Shown here: one piece after another, positions 5,948 through 8,555 of the stretch
How positions within the stretch are numbered: position 1 is the first letter of the stretch
Layout: the number at the start of each line of letters is the position of its first letter
Notes under the pieces: generated by a model
The model's database searches: none
Told to the model about the DNA's origin: nothing
The model's input: the letters and a program-made list of their open reading frames with translations, nothing else
NCBI GenBank assembly: GCA_934500855.1
Contig: CAKSUH010000051.1
Span: 1-8,555 of the forward strand
DNA length: 8,555 nt
Reading direction: 5' to 3'
Source: an uncultured Eubacteriales bacterium
Lineage (GTDB): Bacteria; Bacillota; Clostridia; Oscillospirales; CAG-272
Position numbers and translations under genes: made by a program

Positions 5948-6657
5948 ATGGTTTCCTCCGCAGGTTGTAATTGGAATTTATCTAACCTATTCCGCAGGCT
6001 TGCAATCAGCCCGTCCTCATAGGCGGTATCCGCGCCGCCCGTGCGTTTTCCCGCCGCAATATGCTCCAGCACCGCGATTTTTTGCCGCAGATAATCCCCC
6101 GCAAGCGGCGAAGCGAGCAGGAATTCGTCCCGCCCGACAAGCAGTTCCGTTTCATCAAAAGTCTCCGCCTCTCCCGTGTAGCGGGCGTAAACCGTTTGGT
6201 ACAGACGGTCGGCTCGCGAGAGCGTTTCCCCGAGAACGGTGAAGCCGTTTTCCCACAGATATCGCCGCAGGACCTCTGCACGGCTCATGGGCTGAAGAAT
6301 CAGTCCGATCTGTCCGTCCCGCACCCATGGCGCTTCGCACAGAATCCGGACGATCAGTTCCCCGCCCATCCCAAAAATCAGAATATCGTCGGGGGCGTAG
6401 GGTTCCACGCCGTGCAGACCGTCGGTACAAAGGGTATCAATGCGGTCGGACAGCCCTGCCGCGCGGATGTTGGCGCGCGCGGCGTTGATAGGACCTTCGT
6501 TGATGTCGCAGGCAACCGCGCGGCGGCAGATTTCCCTGCGGCAGAGTTCGATCGGCAGATAGGCGTGGTCGGTTCCGATATCCGCAACCACGCCGCCCTC
6601 CCGCAGGTACGGAATCGCCGAAAGCAGGCGACTGTCCGGTGTTTTGATAGCCGACAC
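5944..6657 (-). CDS. trmK: tRNA (adenine(22)-N1)-methyltransferase TrmK
   Basis: The 237-residue protein is a full-length TrmK (Bacillus YqfN), which makes m1A22 in the D-loop region of tRNAs using SAM. Marks are the SAM motif VADIGTDHAYLPI (24-36), the acidic residue of ACDINEGPI (49-57), the family-specific GMGGELI (96-102) and LILQPM (119-124), and the C-terminal coiled region ending in a nif3 overlap. The start is a GTG at 6657, with GGAGGAA about 6 nt upstream (6670-6664); no ATG lies nearby. It opens a five-gene leftward operon. The DUF1858 gene lies upstream on the same strand, across a hairpin. No good promoter was found in the 115-nt gap; a TTGCAA at 6724-6719 has no -10 at the right distance. 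Confidence 0.94.
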   Translation of the reverse strand: MSAIKTPDSRLLSAIPYLREGGVVADIGTDHAYLPIELCRREICRRAVACDINEGPINAARANIRAAGLSDRIDTLCTDGLHGVEPYAPDDILIFGMGGELIVRILCEAPWVRDGQIGLILQPMSRAEVLRRYLWENGFTVLGETLSRADRLYQTVYARYTGEAETFDETELLVGRDEFLLASPLAGDYLRQKIAVLEHIAAGKRTGGADTAYEDGLIASLRNRLDKFQLQPAEETI

Positions 6658-6691
6658 CGAAAATTCCTCCGTTTACTGTTGTATATTCGAT

Positions 6692-6713
6692 AATAAGAAT
6701 TGTTCTTCTTATT
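6692..6713. repeat. Inverted repeat AATAAGAA-N6-TTCTTATT upstream of trmK
   Basis: Two perfect 8-nt arms (6692-6699 and 6706-6713) flank TTGTTC. The repeat is 35 nt upstream of the trmK GTG, in the position expected for a promoter or operator. It is A/T-rich, so chance is possible; the hairpin is too weak for a terminator. Confidence 0.4.
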
Positions 6714-6733
6714 GATTTTTGCAACAAGGAATG

Positions 6734-6764
6734 CTCCGGCGGGGCATTTTGTGTCCCGCCGGAG
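6734..6764 (-). terminator. GC-rich hairpin after the DUF1858 gene, incomplete terminator
   Basis: CTCCGGCGGGGCA (6734-6746) and TGTCCCGCCGGAG (6752-6764) form a 13-bp stem with one G-U pair and loop TTTTG. It begins 8 nt after the DUF1858 stop. On the minus strand the following bases are CATTCCTTGTTGC, T-rich but not a proper U-tract. It may terminate partly or stabilise the 3' end of the DUF1858 mRNA. Confidence 0.7.
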
Positions 6765-6772
6765 AGTTTGTC

Positions 6773-6979
6773 TTATTTCGCTTTCGCGGCAAGGAAGTCG
6801 TTGATCTGCTGAATCAGTGCGTCCGCGTCGGTTCCGTGAACCGCACACGCGTCCTCAACCGATTCCCCTCTCGAGGCGGGGCATCCGAGGCAGTGCATTC
6901 CGATGGCAAAAAAGAACTGCGCCGTTTCCGGCTCGTAATCGAGGATGTCCCCGATCACGGATTGTTTTGTAACCGTCAT
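6773..6979 (-). CDS. DUF1858 domain protein (hybrid-cluster-associated redox disulfide type)
   Basis: The 68-residue protein is a single DUF1858 domain, a small helical family found in anaerobes alone or fused to hybrid cluster or other redox proteins. Residues 4-18 (TKQSVIGDILDYEPE) and the CxxC pair Cys30-Leu-Gly-Cys33 in GMHCLGCPAS are characteristic; a further Cys is at 45. The C-terminal helix is DALIQQINDFLAAKAK. The CxxC suggests a thiol-disulfide or metal role, but no function is established. The ATG at 6979 has AAAGGAG about 9 nt upstream. It is monocistronic or leads into trmK through a leaky hairpin, and is read from a perfect consensus promoter. Confidence 0.92.
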   Translation of the reverse strand: MTVTKQSVIGDILDYEPETAQFFFAIGMHCLGCPASRGESVEDACAVHGTDADALIQQINDFLAAKAK

Positions 6980-7003
6980 GTGTATGGTCTCCTTTCTGAA
7001 CTT

Positions 7004-7025
7004 GACAGCCGCACTTCCCGCTGTC
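7004..7025 (-). other. 5'-leader hairpin of the DUF1858 transcript
   Basis: GACAGC (7004-7009) and GCTGTC (7020-7025) pair in a 6-bp stem with a 10-nt loop. The expected transcription start is near 7026, so the mRNA would begin with this hairpin, leaving the ribosome site free downstream. It may protect the 5' end; a regulatory role is only a guess. Confidence 0.45.
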
Positions 7026-7032
7026 TGCCTAT

Positions 7033-7061
7033 ATTATACCCCAAAAAGCTCCGTCTGTCAA
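7033..7061 (-). promoter_or_regulatory. Perfect-consensus sigma-A promoter for the DUF1858 gene
   Basis: On the minus strand TTGACA (7061-7056) and TATAAT (7038-7033) are separated by exactly 17 nt. Both hexamers match consensus fully. A start near 7026 gives a leader of about 46 nt to the ATG at 6979. It is back to back with the rightward M16 promoter. Confidence 0.9.
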
Positions 7062-7085
7062 CTACCCGCGCACGCTTTCCGCTTC

Positions 7086-7130
7086 TTTTTTCAAAAAAGG
7101 GTTGCAAAAAAAGGGAAAATGGTGTATGAT
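7086..7130 (+). promoter_or_regulatory. Promoter and A/T upstream block of the M16 gene pair
   Basis: TTGCAA (7102-7107) and TATGAT (7125-7130) are separated by 17 nt. Upstream, TTTTTTC then AAAAAA and GGG (7086-7101) form an A/T-rich block nearly identical to that before the tRNA-Trp promoter. A start near 7137 gives a leader of about 30 nt. Confidence 0.75.
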
Positions 7131-7166
7131 ATAAGATGTACAGTCAAAATCCGAAACGGAGAAATT

Positions 7167-8495
7167 ATGATACCGAATGTAATACCCGCAGGACGCGCGG
7201 CAACCCTGTATACGGTGGAAACCGACCGTTTCAAAACAGGCTTGCTTTCCGTCCTCTCCACCATGCCCGTCACGCGTGAAAACGCCGTCCTTGCACCGCT
7301 CCTGCTTTCGGTTCTGCGGCGCGGCACACGGCAGTATCCCACGCTTTCCGACATCAGCCGCCGTCTGGACTGGCTCTGGGGCGCAGGCTTTTCCGTGCGC
7401 GCCTCCTACCGGGGCAATCTGCTGGTTGTCGGCTTTACGGCAAATCTGTTGGACCCCTCCTACCTCCCGCAGGACAGCGGCGACCTCATGGGTGGGATTC
7501 TCGACCTGATGCGGGAAATTCTGTTCGCTCCCGTGCGGGATGCGGACGGTCTGCTTTCGGCGGCTTACACCGAAAGCGAAAAGGGTCTGCAATGCGACGC
7601 CATCCGCGCGCAGAAGAACAATCCGCGCGCCTATGCGGCGGACCGTTGCCGCGCGATCCTTTACGAATCCGAGCCGTGCGGCATTCCGCTCTGGGGCAGC
7701 GAAGAGGGCACCTCCGCTGTCACGCGCGAGGAGCTGTCCGCCTACTACGACCGTTTTCTTGCCGATTTCCATCCCCTTGCGTTCTCGGTCGGATCAACCG
7801 ATCCGCAGCTTCAGGCACGCGCACTCGCCGCCCGGTTTGAAGGTCTTATGACCGCTCCCGCCGCGCTTCCCGTGGCAGGACACCGCATGGCGGCGCGCAC
7901 CGAACCTGTGCGGGTCACCGAAACGCTGGCGGTTTCGCAAAGCCAGCTGGTGCTCGGTCTGCGTTCGGGCATCCTGCTCGGCGATCCCGATTTCTTCGCC
8001 TGCGCGGTCTACAACGAGCTGCTCGGCATTTCGCCCGTCTCCCGCCTGTTCGTCTATGTGCGTGAAAAGAAGAGCCTGTGCTATTCCTGCTCGTCCTCCT
8101 ACAACGGGATGCTCGGAAGCCTCCTGATTTCCTGCGGGCTGAAGAAGGAGAACCGCGCCGCCGCAGAGGAAGAGATCCTGCGCCAGTTGGATCTGTTGCG
8201 CGCGGGCGACTTCACCGAAGCGGAATTGAACGCGGCAAAAAAGTCGCTCGTCAACGCCTATCGCCAGTTGGAGGATTCTGCGGGCGGAACCGAAAGCTAT
8301 CTGCTCGGCAGACTGCTGATGGGGCGGGCGGCACAGCTTCCGATTGACGAAAGCATCGCCCGCATCGGCGCCGTCACGCGGGAGGACCTGCTTGCCGTGG
8401 CGCGCAAGGTCACGGTGGAGGTCACCTATTTTCTGGAGGGAACGCTTGCGGGAGAGGAGGCTGCCGACGATGGCAATGAAGATGAAGGAATATAA
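7167..8495 (+). CDS. M16-family inactive peptidase-like protein, YfmF type (EF-P modification-associated)
   Basis: The 442-residue cytosolic protein has the two-domain fold of M16 (pitrilysin/insulinase) proteins but lacks the zinc motif HxxEH: the place where it should occur reads ENAVLAPLLLSVLRRGTRQYP in short form (residues 38 onward) without His or Glu ligands. RRLDWLWGAGF (65-75) corresponds to the LYGA block of YmfF proteins. In the second domain, SRLFVYVREKKSLCYS (292-307) is the conserved substrate-binding Arg/Tyr region of M16. This fits the non-catalytic partner in a YfmF/YfmH pair, needed in Bacillus for 5-aminopentanol modification of EF-P; whether that applies here is inference. 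GGAG (7158-7161) lies 5 nt before the ATG at 7167; an upstream extension would overlap the DUF1858 gene and promoter. The acidic tail (GEEAADDGNEDEGI) overlaps the next gene by 26 nt. Confidence 0.88.
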   Translation: MIPNVIPAGRAATLYTVETDRFKTGLLSVLSTMPVTRENAVLAPLLLSVLRRGTRQYPTLSDISRRLDWLWGAGFSVRASYRGNLLVVGFTANLLDPSYLPQDSGDLMGGILDLMREILFAPVRDADGLLSAAYTESEKGLQCDAIRAQKNNPRAYAADRCRAILYESEPCGIPLWGSEEGTSAVTREELSAYYDRFLADFHPLAFSVGSTDPQLQARALAARFEGLMTAPAALPVAGHRMAARTEPVRVTETLAVSQSQLVLGLRSGILLGDPDFFACAVYNELLGISPVSRLFVYVREKKSLCYSCSSSYNGMLGSLLISCGLKKENRAAAEEEILRQLDLLRAGDFTEAELNAAKKSLVNAYRQLEDSAGGTESYLLGRLLMGRAAQLPIDESIARIGAVTREDLLAVARKVTVEVTYFLEGTLAGEEAADDGNEDEGI

Positions 8496-8555
8496 GTCGG
8501 CGCTTCTGCGGGAGCATTACTATGAAATGCGGCACCGAAGCGGACTTTCCGTTTA
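8470..8555 (+). CDS. M16-family peptidase partner, YfmH type, N-terminal fragment (cut by right edge)
   Basis: Only 28 residues are visible, ending in REHYYEMRHRSGLSV, which resembles the N-terminal strand of YfmH-type M16 peptidases, where a short basic Tyr/Glu-rich helix leads to a GL-V strand. Position right after a YfmF-like gene strongly supports this call. Three in-frame ATGs occur, at 8470, 8476 and 8482. AGGAGG at 8455-8460 is 9 nt before the first, so 8470 is chosen. The gene overlaps the end of the first M16 gene by 26 nt, implying coupled translation. The zinc motif expected about 60 residues in lies outside the window. Confidence 0.75.
   Translation, partial: MAMKMKEYKSALLREHYYEMRHRSGLSV

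Noticed and set aside
5159..6022. A 287-codon plus-strand open frame opposite nif3
   Set aside because: Antisense shadow of nif3, whose metal-site motifs and overlap with trmK are clear.
6945..7166. Upstream extension of the first M16 gene by 74 codons
   Set aside because: It would overlap the DUF1858 start and both divergent promoters. The ATG at 7167 has a ribosome site and matches where homology begins.
1..8555. CRISPR array, insertion sequence, prophage or attachment site at the tRNA
   Set aside because: No spaced direct repeats, transposase or integrase motifs, and no repeat of the tRNA 3' end were found in the window; both sides of the tRNA look like ordinary chromosomal genes.

Overview
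The window looks like chromosomal DNA from an anaerobic, GC-rich member of the Clostridia (Oscillospirales- or Christensenellales-like). This rests on gene content and order: adjacent trmK and nif3 genes, an RlmD-type 23S methyltransferase, a paired YfmF/YfmH-type M16 protein locus, a DUF1858 redox mini-protein, strong AGGAGG-type ribosome binding sites, and TTGACA/TATAAT promoters in A/T-rich gaps. The taxonomic placement is inference. No phage, transposon, CRISPR or plasmid signature was seen.

Region 1 (1-2369) is a small carbohydrate locus. A ThuA-domain protein and a Gfo/Idh/MocA oxidoreductase (cut by the left edge) run leftward as an operon. An AraC-family regulator runs rightward. The two directions share a 127-bp gap in which two extended -10 promoters lie back to back inside one inverted repeat, so the regulator probably controls the operon and itself. 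The ThuA plus Gfo/Idh pairing is known from sugar oxidation pathways such as the rhizobial thuAB genes for 3-keto-disaccharides; the substrate here is unknown.

Region 2 (2370-2587) is a single-gene tRNA-Trp(CCA) unit. It has its own good promoter, an encoded CCA end, and a strong hairpin terminator with U-tracts on both sides that also serves the convergent operon to its right.

Region 3 (2619-6657, all leftward) is a tight five-gene operon: trmK (tRNA m1A22 methyltransferase), a Nif3-family dinuclear-metal protein, a calcineurin-like phosphoesterase with altered metal motifs, rlmD (23S rRNA m5U methyltransferase), and a half-size EamA transporter. Junctions are 4-nt overlap, 28-nt gap, 1-nt overlap and 23-nt gap. 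It combines RNA modification with small housekeeping functions.

Region 4 (6658-7061, leftward) is a 68-residue DUF1858 protein with a CxxC pair, read from a perfect consensus promoter. Its transcript would begin with a hairpin. A GC-rich hairpin without a good U-tract separates it from trmK, so readthrough into the operon is possible.

Region 5 (7086 to the right edge, rightward) holds a catalytically dead-looking M16 (YfmF-like) protein overlapping the start of its M16 partner (YfmH-like, cut by the edge). In Bacillus this pair is linked to 5-aminopentanol modification of EF-P.

No convincing novel multi-gene system is visible. The most interesting points are the symmetric divergent promoter, the altered phosphoesterase motifs, the poorly paired tRNA-Trp stems, and a shared upstream promoter block.
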